From Pyrus communis (taxonomy: Eukaryota; Streptophyta; Magnoliopsida; Rosales; Rosaceae), in assembly GCF_963583255.1 (NCBI RefSeq), contig NC_084808.1, positions 28,166,300 through 28,230,299 of the forward strand: a stretch of 64,000 nt of DNA. Direction: 5' to 3'. The translations under genes and the position numbers were made by a program. The notes below the pieces were generated by a model. That model had not been told where the DNA came from. It saw nothing but the letters and a program-made list of their open reading frames with translations, and searched no databases. Within the stretch, counting starts at the first letter, position 1. Each line of letters starts with the position of its first letter. Shown in pieces: positions 46,601-57,110 of this stretch.

Positions 46601-47293
46601 AGTTTTTGATTGCTGACCATCCAGAGCTAGACACATCGCGCGTTCCGTCAACGTTAATTCAGTACCCCGTCCCTGATCTATCGAGCGCATCGCGCACACG
46701 ATACATCACAATGTACGAGTACGAGAGCGACACTGGTGAGCCGACACATCTTTATTTGAACGCGAAACCTTTCGACGCACCGGCGACGGAGATTGTGAAA
46801 GCAGGGACCAGCGAGGTGTGGAACGTGATCAATCTGACGGAGGACAATCATCCGTTACACATTCACTTGGGACTGTTCGTTGTATTCGAACAGCGGGAGT
46901 TGGTGAATGAGGAGAAGTTTAAAGATTGCATGAATAAGCTGAACGACGCCGTCAAGTGCCAAATAAGCAGGTATGCACGTGGCAAAACTGTAGAGGTGCC
47001 AGCTCACGAGAAAGGGTGGAAGAACGTTTTCAAGATAAGACCCGGGACTGTGACAAAGATACTGTTGAGGTTGGCTTACATACACTCGAATGCATCGTAT
47101 GAGTTCGATCCTACTGGTGAACCTGGCTACGTTTACCATTGCCACGTAAGTATATTAATTAGCCTTCATAATATGGTGAAATTGTTAACATGCATAGGGT
47201 TTGACGTGTAATTTTAATTTGTTGTTCTATTTTGTGCAGATCTTGGATCACGAGGATAATGTGATGATGAGACCCTTGAAACTTGTCCGTTGA
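43688..47293 (+). CDS. LPR1: LPR-type multicopper ferroxidase, tandem copy 1
   Basis: Exons 43688-43900, 45691-47145 and 47240-47293 (GT-AG, all phase 0), 573 residues. The first exon encodes a signal peptide (cleavage after SWA, residue 24). Three cupredoxin domains with all copper motifs follow: HLHGG (His143, His145), WYHDH (His191, His193), HPLHIHLG (His458, 461, 463) and [13 protein letters not shown] (His554, Cys555, His556, His560, Met565). The last motif is split by intron 2. Length and wording match Arabidopsis LPR1/LPR2 (LOW PHOSPHATE ROOT; about 581 residues), ferroxidases that act with PDR2 in root tips to couple phosphate shortage to iron-dependent growth arrest. Symbol is by family; orthology to LPR1 versus LPR2 is not resolved. 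Confidence 0.93.
43947..44620. mobile_element. Mutator-like MITE in intron 1 of LPR copy 1
   Basis: A 674-base segment with inverted ends (GGATTGTTTTATTAATACC at left; GGGTTTTTTATTGACACC when the right end is reversed). It is flanked by a perfect 9-base direct repeat TTTATTTTA (43938-43946 and 44621-44629). Nine-base duplications are typical of Mutator-like elements. The same intron position in LPR copy 2 (about 50845) lacks the insert. Confidence 0.8.
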
Positions 47294-48164
47294 GAAGGTT
47301 TACCGAATACAAAGTGATATATAGTCGGTTACACAACAAAATCTCTCCAACGAGAGCCACTAGTAGTTAAAAGTGTTGGTGCATTTTTAAAATAAAATAA
47401 ATCAATTATAATTGTCATTATGTGTTGTTAATGAGAAAATAAAATGGTTGTCATTTTATGTAACTCTTGTAACTTTTGTCTTGTTTATTTGTGTTTATTA
47501 CTCTATTCACTAAGGGTGATAATAAATCTATAATTAGTAGCATTTTCTCCAACATAATTTTATTCATTATTTCACTACCCAATTTTCTTTTTCAACAATT
47601 ATTCTACCATTCCTCCATCTTTCCGTTTTTACTTATTGGTTAAAGAAGGGTGTTCTTGTGGTGGAGTCTTGGACTATTCCCTTTGTGCAGATAGATTTAA
47701 GTCACACAACAATTCAGTAGGGTTGTTGAATCTTGGTGGGGATAAGGCAAAGGATATACTGCTGAACCCGTTCGTGGACTTTGTCAAACCGCAATAGGCT
47801 TGAATCTCCTTAAAAAGAGGGAGATACCCATGCCTAAGTCTAATTATCTACGTGCTTCTTAGAAGATATTACTTTATTGTAATCTTTATCATAATTTCTT
47901 CGTAGTTTTCTAACAATTTTAAGGAGATTCAACTTCATGGAACCTGTAACTAACAAGCCGTTCGACTATATTGGAGTTCTCAATATGCCATTCTGTTTTC
48001 AAAGGAGCTCATTTCAAGAGGAGGAAGGAAAAAATCATTTTCTATATCAATCTTCTCATAGTTGCCTACGTTCTCACTGACAAAAATCCAAACATAGAGA
48101 GCACGGAGAACATAAATGAAGTCGAGATCTATAACCTTGAAGAAAAAGATCAACAATATGAAAA
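47294..48164. other. Spacer downstream of LPR copy 1
   Basis: Includes the 3' UTR of LPR copy 1, conserved with copy 2 up to about 47375 (ATAGTCGGTTACACA, AGTAGTTAAAAGT). The rest is AT-rich without a supportable gene. Confidence 0.45.
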
Positions 48165-48400
48165 AGTTCAAATTCACAAATGGTCGTGCCTGTTTAATTA
48201 TTTCAAAAATGTTGTTGAATTAGTCTTAATAATATGGTGAAATTGTTAATACTCATTGGGTTTGACGTGTAATTTTAATTTGTTCTATTTTGCGCGCAGA
48301 CCTTAAAAAGTGTCCTTTGAGAAGGTCTACTGGGTAGGAGAAACTTCTGAATACAAAGTGACACATACAAAGTAATGCATCAAGTGTGAGAGCGGCCTAT
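48165..48400 (+). pseudogene. Relic of another LPR copy (end of intron 2, last exon, 3' UTR)
   Basis: CTGTTTAATTATTTC, TCTTAATAATATGGTGAA, TTGGGTTTGACGTGTAATTT and the acceptor GCGCAG (to 48299) align with intron 2 of the intact LPR genes. The last exon follows, but about 34 bases after its first base are deleted, removing the segment that encodes the copper-ligand motif. The remainder CCTTAAAA..GTCC..TTGAGAAGGTCTACTGG and ATACAAAGTGA matches the end of the exon and the 3' UTR. No upstream exons were found. The intron wording is closer to copy 2. Confidence 0.8.
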
Positions 48401-50150
48401 TCAGATTTGTTCCAAAGGGAGAAGTGGGAAGACTTTTTGGGGTGATGTGATGGTTTTCTACTTCGTAGGTGGGGGGAGGATGGATGATTCGAAATTGAAA
48501 CAAGTGAAAACAAACAAGTACTATCACCTGACTTGGGCCAAATTATTGGTCCCTTGTTGTGCAATATGTGGCTTCATCTCTCCCACGGTAGTCAATGTCT
48601 GACCATCCTAGAAATATCAGACACTACTGGAACTTTGAAAAGTTTTTACTGTTTTCAAACAAGTGTGTAAAATTACTTGCCAAAATTATTCATAAAATCG
48701 TATGCAATGCAAATCCTTGTATATCTATAATTCATTATTTTACAGAATCTCTTTTGGTTACTTATTCAAATTTCATATCAACATTGTTGTTATTCTTATT
48801 GAATTGCCTCAAACAAATAGCATAATTTTTTTCATTTTTCCTGTTTTACTTCCAAGGGGCAGTGCATTGCACTCTGATTATTATTATTTATTTATTTAAA
48901 AAAAATGTTATTATTAAAAAGAGGGATAGAGTTCAAGATTATTACAATAATTTAAAAGAAGATTTTCAAACTCGGGATGCAAGTGTGGAGATCCACCATC
49001 CTAGCAACTAGGATATTAGACAAAAAAAATCATCTTTATATGGTAAAAGAACTAACCCGAACATCCTAAACAAGATTATCAACATGTATTCTTTAGGGTC
49101 TCTTTGCCTTGGTCGTCATCATCTTCATGCAAAATACATCATTTGATTTGATTGAAAAAAACGTAATACAACTAAAAAGGTCAGTAATTAAGGCTCCAAT
49201 ACTTACGATGCATCGTATGTTAAAATATTAGTGGACAAAATTAAAAAGTAATTACTGAAGTATTAATTTTTATTATATATTGAACACCATGCATTGCATT
49301 TGTGATGTAAAGAAATGAACCCGAAAGGAAACTACTGCAAAAATTTTAATTTTTATAGAAGTATCGGATTGAACCACTAAATTACATGACCATATTTGAT
49401 TGATTCAAATTCAAGTTTTACTTTATATTCGATTTATTACTTTTTTTTTTAATAAATGATATTGTCTATATTATAAGATATAGAAGTAATCTCACAATGA
49501 GCAAGTAATTATGTGGTTCGAGCAAGCAGTAATGTGGTTCAAATTCGCTACACTATAGGGTGGGGAAATAGGTTAAGCCTCTCAATGGGCAAACAATAAT
49601 ATGGTTCGAGTAAGCAGTAATGTGGTTCAAATTTACCTTTGGTGAGATTCGAACTTAAACCTCTCACTTACAAGTAAATAGGAATATCACTGGAATGTAA
49701 TAATAAGTAACTATTCTATTTATTACTATTACGCAAGGTGTTCACATTTTTAGTGAATAAGTTGAGAAATTGTTATCAGTACTTCAAAAGTTTAATTTAA
49801 AACTCTACACTTTCTATAATTAAAAAGAAAAATACATTTGTGAAAAGTATATAATAAAATTTTTAAAATGTTAATAACAGTTCCCAAATTTAGTTATTAA
49901 CAAGTAAAAAATTCACAAAAAAGAGAGAAATATTATTTTCTACTTGTAAGAAATTAAGAGTGGACAGTGATGATACTTTTTAGGTCAGACATGGACAAAA
50001 ATGAATGGGGAAAGGAGAATCTAAAGGGGAGGCAGGGACCTACAAGGAAATGCCGTGTTTTCTTTAACCTTTTAACCAATTTTTCCATTTCTCTCTTTAA
50101 AATCGTATCCAAACTAACCAAATTAGCGAAATGCTTTCTCCTTTCCTTCT
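48401..50150. other. Spacer and 5' flank of LPR copy 2 with insertions
   Basis: 48401-48605 and 49917-50150 match the flank of LPR copy 1 (38803-38824 joined to 41017-41250, then 43290-43490). The stretch 48610-49916 is extra here and includes the reversed SINE at 49485-49697. No gene supported. Confidence 0.5.
49485..49697 (-). repeat. Reverse SINE copy with internal duplication
   Basis: Read on the minus strand it has ATTCC..CTTGTAAGTGAGAGGTTTAAGTTCGAATCTCACC (box B region) and TTGCCCATTGAGAGGCTTAACC, as in the SINE at 43055-43229. The segment around GAGCAAGCAGTAATGTGGTTCAAATT is repeated (49518-49545 and 49606-49632). Confidence 0.6.
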
Positions 50151-50226
50151 ATTTTTCCAATATATTCCGAGTCCGACGAATCGCACATTTTCAAACAAGA
50201 AAACGCTGTCCAAACAGGTTAATCGC

Positions 50227-50232
50227 ATGTGA
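50227..50232 (+). promoter_or_regulatory. Minimal ATG-stop uORF in the leader of LPR copy 2
   Basis: ATGTGA lies in a roughly 200-base segment (about 50215-50430) that is present in the copy 2 leader but absent from copy 1. Whether it is transcribed is unknown. Confidence 0.3.
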
Positions 50233-50519
50233 AGCTCAACGATCACATGTGTTTCACGTTATTAATTTTGTGTTGTTTATGTATTTCGTTTGAAAAGTGT
50301 AAAAATCAGAGTAAGAGTTTTACATCTGAAAAGAGAAACTTTCCAGATAAACCTTGCGAAGACTTTTATACTCTTCTTATTTGCCACACAAACTCAACTT
50401 TCTTTACTTTTAAGCCTCTAAAACACCAAAGTCTCTCAACTCTCAGCTCTCAGCTCTCAACTCTCAACCTCTTCCTTTCCGCGGAACACCGACTCAGAAA
50501 ATTACTTTTCCAATAAGCA

Positions 50520-50558
<39 letters not shown>

Positions 50559-50561
50559 TGC

Positions 50562-50573
50562 ATGCAACCATAG
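50562..50573 (+). promoter_or_regulatory. Conserved three-codon uORF upstream of LPR copy 2
   Basis: ATGCAACCATAG ends 17 bases before the main ATG, as in copy 1, and follows a longer CT-repeat. Confidence 0.6.
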
Positions 50574-50590
50574 CTAAACCAGAGAGGGAG

Positions 50591-51433
50591 ATGATTAGGG
50601 CGCAGAGAGTTTTGGTGTTTTTAATAGCTTTTCTGGGGTTGCTTTTGAAGACTTCATGGGCGGAAGAGCAGCTTGTAAATCTGACCAGGCTGCAGATGTT
50701 TGTGGATGAACTTCCCCATATGCCCCTTCTCAAAGGCTTTGATGTAGTCAATGGTGTTCCCAAACCCAAATCATTGAAGATTGGCATGTACATGAAAAAA
50801 TGGGTAAGCAACAATTCGCATATATTCGCTCAATATTTTATATCAAAATTCTTTTGTTTTGCCTTTGGTTTTGATAATTTCTAGGATAACAATTAGGCTG
50901 GACTGAGTCTGCGTGGAATAATGTACTCATCCTTCTTATTCTATACCCACATACTTCTTGTTCTATTTCATGACTAGTACTTAAAAGATTTAGAAACAAA
51001 ATCGAGTATAGTAGCATTTTAAAATTTATACACTCAATTATACTTAGTAGATAAGACTTTATTTTTATTATTTGTAATATCGGACAAAGTACTAATTTAA
51101 GATCTCATTTGACACGTCATATAAAATCATCGGACAGTATTAATAGTACGAAACGGATATTTAGTAAGCTTTCTATTAAAGAAGCACGGAATTATTAAAT
51201 CCGGCCCATTTATTTTATACACCTCCCACCCGCTTAATTATCCCAACCAACCTTTGTATAATTAGTCGGGAGAATGTCTCTCGCTTACTCCGTCCCTCTC
51301 TCGCTCACTTCGTCCCTCTCCTTCTCTTGCAGCACTCTCCTTCCACTCTCTCACATCGCCTGCTCTCTCTTGTCTGGATCCCATGTTCATCTTCACCTTC
51401 TTCTTCCTTTCTATCTCTGTTCCTCCCTCCTCC

Positions 51434-51469
<36 letters not shown>

Positions 51470-54400
51470 CCCACCTCCTCCGTTCGCCTTCGATCTTTGA
51501 CAAGTGACAACAAAACCTTACATGGGTTGAACAAGGAAGACGATGATTCGAATTCTTCCGATCTGGGCTCTGACGAGGAAGGGAGCCGAGCTCCGACAAG
51601 TAGCCTGTTGGTTTATTACCATTGAAAATATTCAATCTGGGATTTTTATTTTAGTTGGTGAATCGATGAGTGGGTTCGTATGGAAGGTGGGATTTGATGA
51701 GTGGGGGAAGACGATGAAGACTGGGTAGAGACCTGGGTTTTTTTCCCTTCCTCTTTAATTTTTAATTTTTAAATTTTGTCTCTGTAATGATGTTTTATTT
51801 ATTTTCTGTTTTTATTTTTTATATATACATTTTAACAGCAATTATTCTGTGAAATTATTTTTCAAAAAATATTGTCCGATGTATTATACGGTATACAAAT
51901 TAATTCGATACAATATTAAACGTTTAACTAATTTAATTAGTATTATTCGATGAATATTTATTTTATTTAATTAAAATAATTAATACAATCTGAGCTGCAA
52001 AAAAGGTCTACTATGCACAAAAAGGTCACCGACCCAATTCCATCTCCACAGCCGTAAAGCTGGACTCGTTACGGCAACATATATTCCGATAGGATTACTA
52101 TTCTCTCATTTCCTCTTATATTTTTTTTATTAAAAATGAATATAAGATGTTAATATAATTTAATCGTGATCATTCAAATAAGAGAAGAGAAAAAAAAAAA
52201 GAAAAAAAAAGGAAAGATAATCCTAATTTATTCTGATATATCATTTTTTATATTATTCGTGATCATTCAAATAAAAGAGGAGGAAAAAAAAGAAGGAAAA
52301 AAATGGAGAGATAATCCTAATCTACTCTGATATATCATTTTTGGTCCTTTTTTTCAATAATTTTTTATCCATTTTTAACCCCTTCGTTTGCCGAAGTATT
52401 TCTTTATATATTTTTCTTTATTTTCTGTGCAGAGATTCCACAGAGACCTTCCGCCGACACCAGTGTTCGCCTACGGTACACGCAAGCGCACAGCGACGGT
52501 CCCTGGTCCAACAATCGAAGCCCTCCAGGGAATCGATACCTTCGTGACGTGGAGTAATTACCTCCCTTCAAAACACATTCTGCCTTGGGACCCAACCATT
52601 CCAACGGCCCTACCCGTTACAAACAAGGGCGTTCCTACTGTGGTGCACCTCCACGGCGGCATCCATGAACCCGAAAGCGATGGAAGCGCAAATGCATGGT
52701 TCACTGCCGACTTCAAAGACCGCGGGCCCGCTTGGCCCAACCGAAGATATCGTTACCGCAATCAGCAACATCCAGGGAACCTGTGGTACCATGATCACGC
52801 CATGGGGTTGACCAGAGTCAACCTCCTCGCTGGCTTGATTGGTGCCTACATTGTCCGTCATCCAGAAGTCGAGGGCCCACTTCGACTCCCGAGTGGCGAG
52901 TTTGATCGAACGTTGGTCGTGTTTGATCGGAGCTTTCGCACTGACGGTTCGATATACATGAATCCTACTGGAAACAATCCCTCCATACATCCGCAATGGC
53001 AGCCGGAATATTTTGGTGACGCGATTATTGTGAACGGGAAGGCATGGCCGCAATTGAAGGTACGACGTCGTAAATACAGGTTCCGAATTATCAACGCCAG
53101 CAATGCGAGATTCTTCAAATTCTTCTTCACCAACGGTCTGAGATTTATCCACGTGGGGTCTGATTCGGCTTACCTTGGGAAACCGGTGGAGACCAAGGAC
53201 TTTTTGCTGGGGCCATCTGAGATCACAGATGTGGTGGTTGACTTTTCCAAGTCTAAGAATGCCAAGGCAATCCTGGCCAATGGTGCACCGTATCCTTACC
53301 CATCGGGCGATCCCGTTAACAATGCGAACAGTAAGGTCATGCAGTTTTTGATTGCTGACCATTCAGAGCTAGACGCTTCACGCGTTCCATCAAGGTTAAT
53401 TCAGTACCCCGTCCCTGATATATCGAGTTCGTCGCGCACACGGTACATCGCAATGTACGAGTACACGAGCAACATTGATGAGCCGACACATCTTTACTTG
53501 AACGGGAAATCATACGAGGAACCGGCGACGGAGATTGTGAAAGCAGGGACCAGCGAGGTGTGGAACGTGATCAATCTGACGGAGGACAACCATCCCTTAC
53601 ACATTCACTTGGGACTGTTCGTAGTATTGGAACAGAGGGAGTTGGTGAATGTGGAGGAGTTTACAGATTGTATGAATAAGCTAAACGACGCCGTCAAGTG
53701 CCAAATAAGCAAGTATGCACGCGGCAAAACTGTAGAGGTGCCAGCTCACGAGAAAGGGTGGAAGAACGTTTTCAAGATGAGAAACGGGACTGTGACAAAG
53801 ATATTTTTGAGGTTTGCTTACATACACTCGAATGCATCGTATGAGTTCGATCCTACTGGGGAGCCTGGCTACGTGTACCATTGCCACGTAAGTATTTCAC
53901 ACAAAAACTTTACCCGCATAAATTTGTTTCACTTAACCAATGTGTGTTTTCATTTGATTTTCGTACAAACGACATATTCTAAATTCATCTAATATAATGA
54001 AATTCAACTACGGGAGGCAAACATATTATTTTTGTTAACTGATCTAATTCACATATGCGTCAGTTTTGATATGATATCTTATTTGAAAATGAGTGTTCTA
54101 GTTAGATGACAAATTAGAATTTTGACGCATGGGCGCTTGGAAATCCCCGATTCGAGCAGGTCGTCATAGATAGATACTGGAGCTGCTAGGCTCCAGTTGG
54201 AGACGACAGCCACCCGATAAGTCCTTGGGATTGGAGGTTCACGGGGGTACCAAATAATAGAATGGTTGAGGAGATATGCCAATGGTTGTGTGGAAAAGAG
54301 CAGTAGAAAACGATGTCGTATGTTGTTGGGTAGCCTGCCTCCCTACTGTGTCTGACCATACCAGTCCAATTTGGATTCCAAACTCACAAGTCTTCGCGTC

Positions 54401-54562
54401 TGTTTAATTATTCCAGAAAGGTTTTATTTAGCCTTAATAATATGGTGAAGTTGTTGATATTCATTGGGTTTGACATGTAATTTTGATTTGTTGTTCCATT
54501 TTGTGCAGATCTTGGATCATGAGGACAATGTGATGATGAGACCCTTAAAACTTGTCCATTGA
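50591..54562 (+). CDS. LPR1: LPR-type multicopper ferroxidase, tandem copy 2
   Basis: Exons 50591-50803, 52433-53887 and 54509-54562, each exactly as long as in copy 1; 573 residues with no indels between the paralogues. ATG 50591 is chosen because the frame upstream begins with TTG and the position matches copy 1. Signal peptide [20 protein letters not shown]. All copper ligands are kept: [22 protein letters not shown] plus HEDNVM. Differences cluster at surface-like positions (for example TSERT to [14 protein letters not shown] to WPNRRYRYR). Intron 1 (1.6 kb) and intron 2 (621 bases versus 94 in copy 1) carry their own insertions. Expected role as for copy 1: apoplastic/secretory Fe(II) oxidase in phosphate-iron sensing. 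Confidence 0.93.
51435..51467. repeat. (CA)n microsatellite in intron 1 of LPR copy 2
   Basis: About 16 CA units within a CT/CCTCC-rich segment (51270-51500) that is absent from intron 1 of copy 1. Confidence 0.9.
53990..54395. other. Extra segment in intron 2 of LPR copy 2
   Basis: Copy 1 has a 94-base intron 2; copy 2 has about 400 additional bases here. The centre (54120-54300) is more GC-rich and includes GAGCAGGTCGTCATAGATAG and an inverted pair GGAGCTGC..CTCCAGT. Minus-strand open frame 54079-54282 has no known features. Origin unknown. Confidence 0.45.
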
Positions 54563-55735
54563 GAAGGTCTACTGGATACGAGAGATTCCTGGATACAAAG
54601 TGATAGATAGTCGGTTACACAGCAGAACCTCTCCATCAAGATCCACCAGTAGTTAAAAGTAGCACCGATGCTTTCATGAAGCATATGACGTATTCATAGA
54701 CAACTTTGAAAAATAAGGAACTCCCGCAGCAATTCCGGCGATCAAAGATGTAATCAGAGTTTGCGCAAATATAATTTGAATATCGAATATTGTTAGAGAA
54801 ATGATTTCATTTAAAATTGGGTGCATACCTGTTCAATGAAGGAAATTATGTTGTGGTACTAATTTGATGCTTTCTTGCCCTGCAATCAACTCAGTGTTCA
54901 AGGATTGTGTATGTTTCCCGTTTCCCGGGTCTAATTTGATCCTTTTTTTCTTCCGAGTTAGATAATTGTTTGCTTCTCTTCCTCCTTCAAATTCATGTAT
55001 GTTTCCAAGTAGTTTACCTGAATCAGATTCATCTAGTGGTGAGGGAGTTCCAAAATCCCGGTGTGCATGCTCCTGCTTTATCACCCTCCCCATGACCCCA
55101 TCTCTATGCCCAAAGTCAGCTGCTGAGGAGGTTGGCAAATTTTTGCGTTACTCAAGAGTCCCGGAACTTGTGGCCGGGCTATGAGCGTTAGGATACAATA
55201 CTCGTATGGAACATGGGAAAAAAGGTAGAAATGATAGAATATCATATCAGTGCTCTTTTGGAAGGGGTTTTTATTCTTCTCTCTCTCGATCTCAAAAAAA
55301 ATTTCTTATAATTCATGTCAAAAAATTCAAAAACAAGAATATAAATCTAAATCCAAATCTAAAGGTATTTGAATCTAAATAAAGTAACATAGTAAGAAAA
55401 AAAATTCAATGGAAAAATAAAAAAGGAGGAAAAAAAATAAGAAAATGATAGAATCGATACTTTCCTACCGATCCTTCCTGAAGAAGGTCCTTAATAGAAT
55501 AGCGACTATATCGGAAAAAGGTCGCTAGTTTCGTACCGACCCCCTTCAATTTTTTTTAATTAATTTTTTCGGTTTATTTTTTGTTAATTTTCCTTTTAGT
55601 TCTCTTACAATAACAACAAACTATCATATTCATGTTCTTGAAAATATATTTTTCCATGCAAAATTTAACATAATTCATATTTAAACACTTGAAATCAACA
55701 ATTTAAAACCTAAATTTAAAGATGTTTTTTCTATT
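54563..55735. other. Spacer downstream of LPR copy 2
   Basis: Starts with the LPR 3' UTR (conserved with copy 1 to about 54660). The remainder is AT-rich; no gene supported. Confidence 0.45.
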
Positions 55736-56345
55736 TTTCAACATTAAAAATCAATAAAAAATAGTTTCGGGACCTAATTAACGGGAGGATCATGTCCAAA
55801 GGTTTTGCAATATTTTCCTTAACTCCGATGCAAAATATTTCCTAAAGCTAAAAAGTTTTCACAAAAACTGTGAGTTATATATATAACCCACAATTTTCCA
55901 ATCTTTTAAGAACTTTTACAACATGCACTATAAGTCAAAATTAGAGTCATTCTACTCGCACCACATGTTTTTAAAAATTAATTTAGGACATTTCCAAAAC
56001 TTCGGACGCCTACAAATGTCTTTGGGAGCGCACTATTAGTTTACATTATTTTTTATACTTTTCAACTTTAAAAATCCATGAAAAATAAGTACGGGACCTA
56101 ATAAAGGATAAAATTATAGCCAAAGGTTTTGCAACATTTTGGTCAATTCCCACCCAAAATATTTACAAGATTTATTATAAGCCAAAATTTGAGTCATTCT
56201 AGTCGCGCCACATGTTTTCTAAAATTAATTTAGGACATTCCAAAGATTTTTGACACCTACAAATCTCTTTGGGGGTCTCGCTATTAGTTTATATTATTTT
56301 TCTATTTTTTAAACTTTAAAACTTAATAAACAGTAGAATCGCATC
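55736..56345. repeat. Long tandem repeat, about two units of 245-325 bp
   Basis: The series CGGGACCTAAT, CCAAAGGTTTTGCAA, AAAATATTT, GAGTCATTCTA, CGC(A/G)CCACATGTTTT, AATTAATTTAGGACATT, CACCTACAAAT (or GCCTACAAAT), CTTTGGG and CTATTAGTTTA occurs twice in the same order (55768-56045 and 56091-56295). Unit 1 holds about 78 extra bases. A degenerate third start is at about 56340 (CTTACAACATT). Confidence 0.85.
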
Positions 56346-56360
56346 TAAAAGTCTTACAAC

Positions 56361-57110
56361 ATTCTTGCTATGTGTGCTTGCTGGGCTTAGTAGTGCACCA
56401 CAGCACTTGGTAAAGAACTCTGAGTCGGAGAATGGTTGCGTACTTGCAAGTGATGTTGATAGCGTCATCCTTCCTATAGATGCTTTTGGAGGACATGGCG
56501 CTCTTAATTAGTTTGGCACGTAGCAAAAGACACAAGGTATAAACTTGGAATCTATCCCCAGTTTTGCCTATTCCACAAATTAAAAGCAGATTTGACTGAT
56601 GTCATATGGCTATTTTTACCTTGTAATAATATTATACTAATACTAATTTTATTACAGCCACTTATAATTGCTGTGGAGGAAAATGCAAGAGTCCTTGATG
56701 ATACACCTGATAAATTTGGGATTGAAGCGGTATGTATCCAAATATGCAACCAAATGTTTTCACATTCCGTCTACTGTTTTTTTTTTTTTTGCCCGTTTCG
56801 TTGTTGGGACTTGGGGGATAACTTCTGAGATGGAAGAATTTCCATGTCTATTGCACAGAGGAAAATGGCATTGCTTCAACTCATAGGCTTTTGGTTTCTG
56901 AATTGAAAGGAACTTTTCATGCAGTGCAGGTCAAGGTCTCAAACTATTGGGAAGCAACTGGTGTTATCGTTTGCAGCGCACAAGGCTGGGCTAAATCCGC
57001 ATTCTCTTCGAAGAAATAGAATTAAGAACCTCCAAAGAACTCTGTCGCCTGCTAATGGTTACGCCATTAAAGTGCCACAGCAATTGGCTAATCAAAGTAG
57101 TTTACACATT
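56361..57110 (+). pseudogene. Broken fragment of a conserved plant protein gene (possibly DUF3326 family)
   Basis: Three exon-like blocks: about 56361-56536 (GLSSAPQHLVKNSESENGC, DVDSVILPIDAFGGHGAL, then, after a frameshift, SLARSKRHK), 56658-56729 (PLIIAVEENARVLDDTPDKF, GIEA) and 56940-57110 (VKVSNYWEATGV, then in another frame AAHKAGLNPHSLRRNRIKNL). GT-AG borders are intact, but each of two blocks has a frameshift and no start or upstream exons are present. The wording is clearly of a real protein; the family name is from memory and uncertain. Confidence 0.6.

Noticed and set aside
51060..51910. Transposon in LPR copy 2 intron 1 bounded by ATCGGACA words
   Set aside because: The inverted match is only about nine bases and no target duplication is clear.
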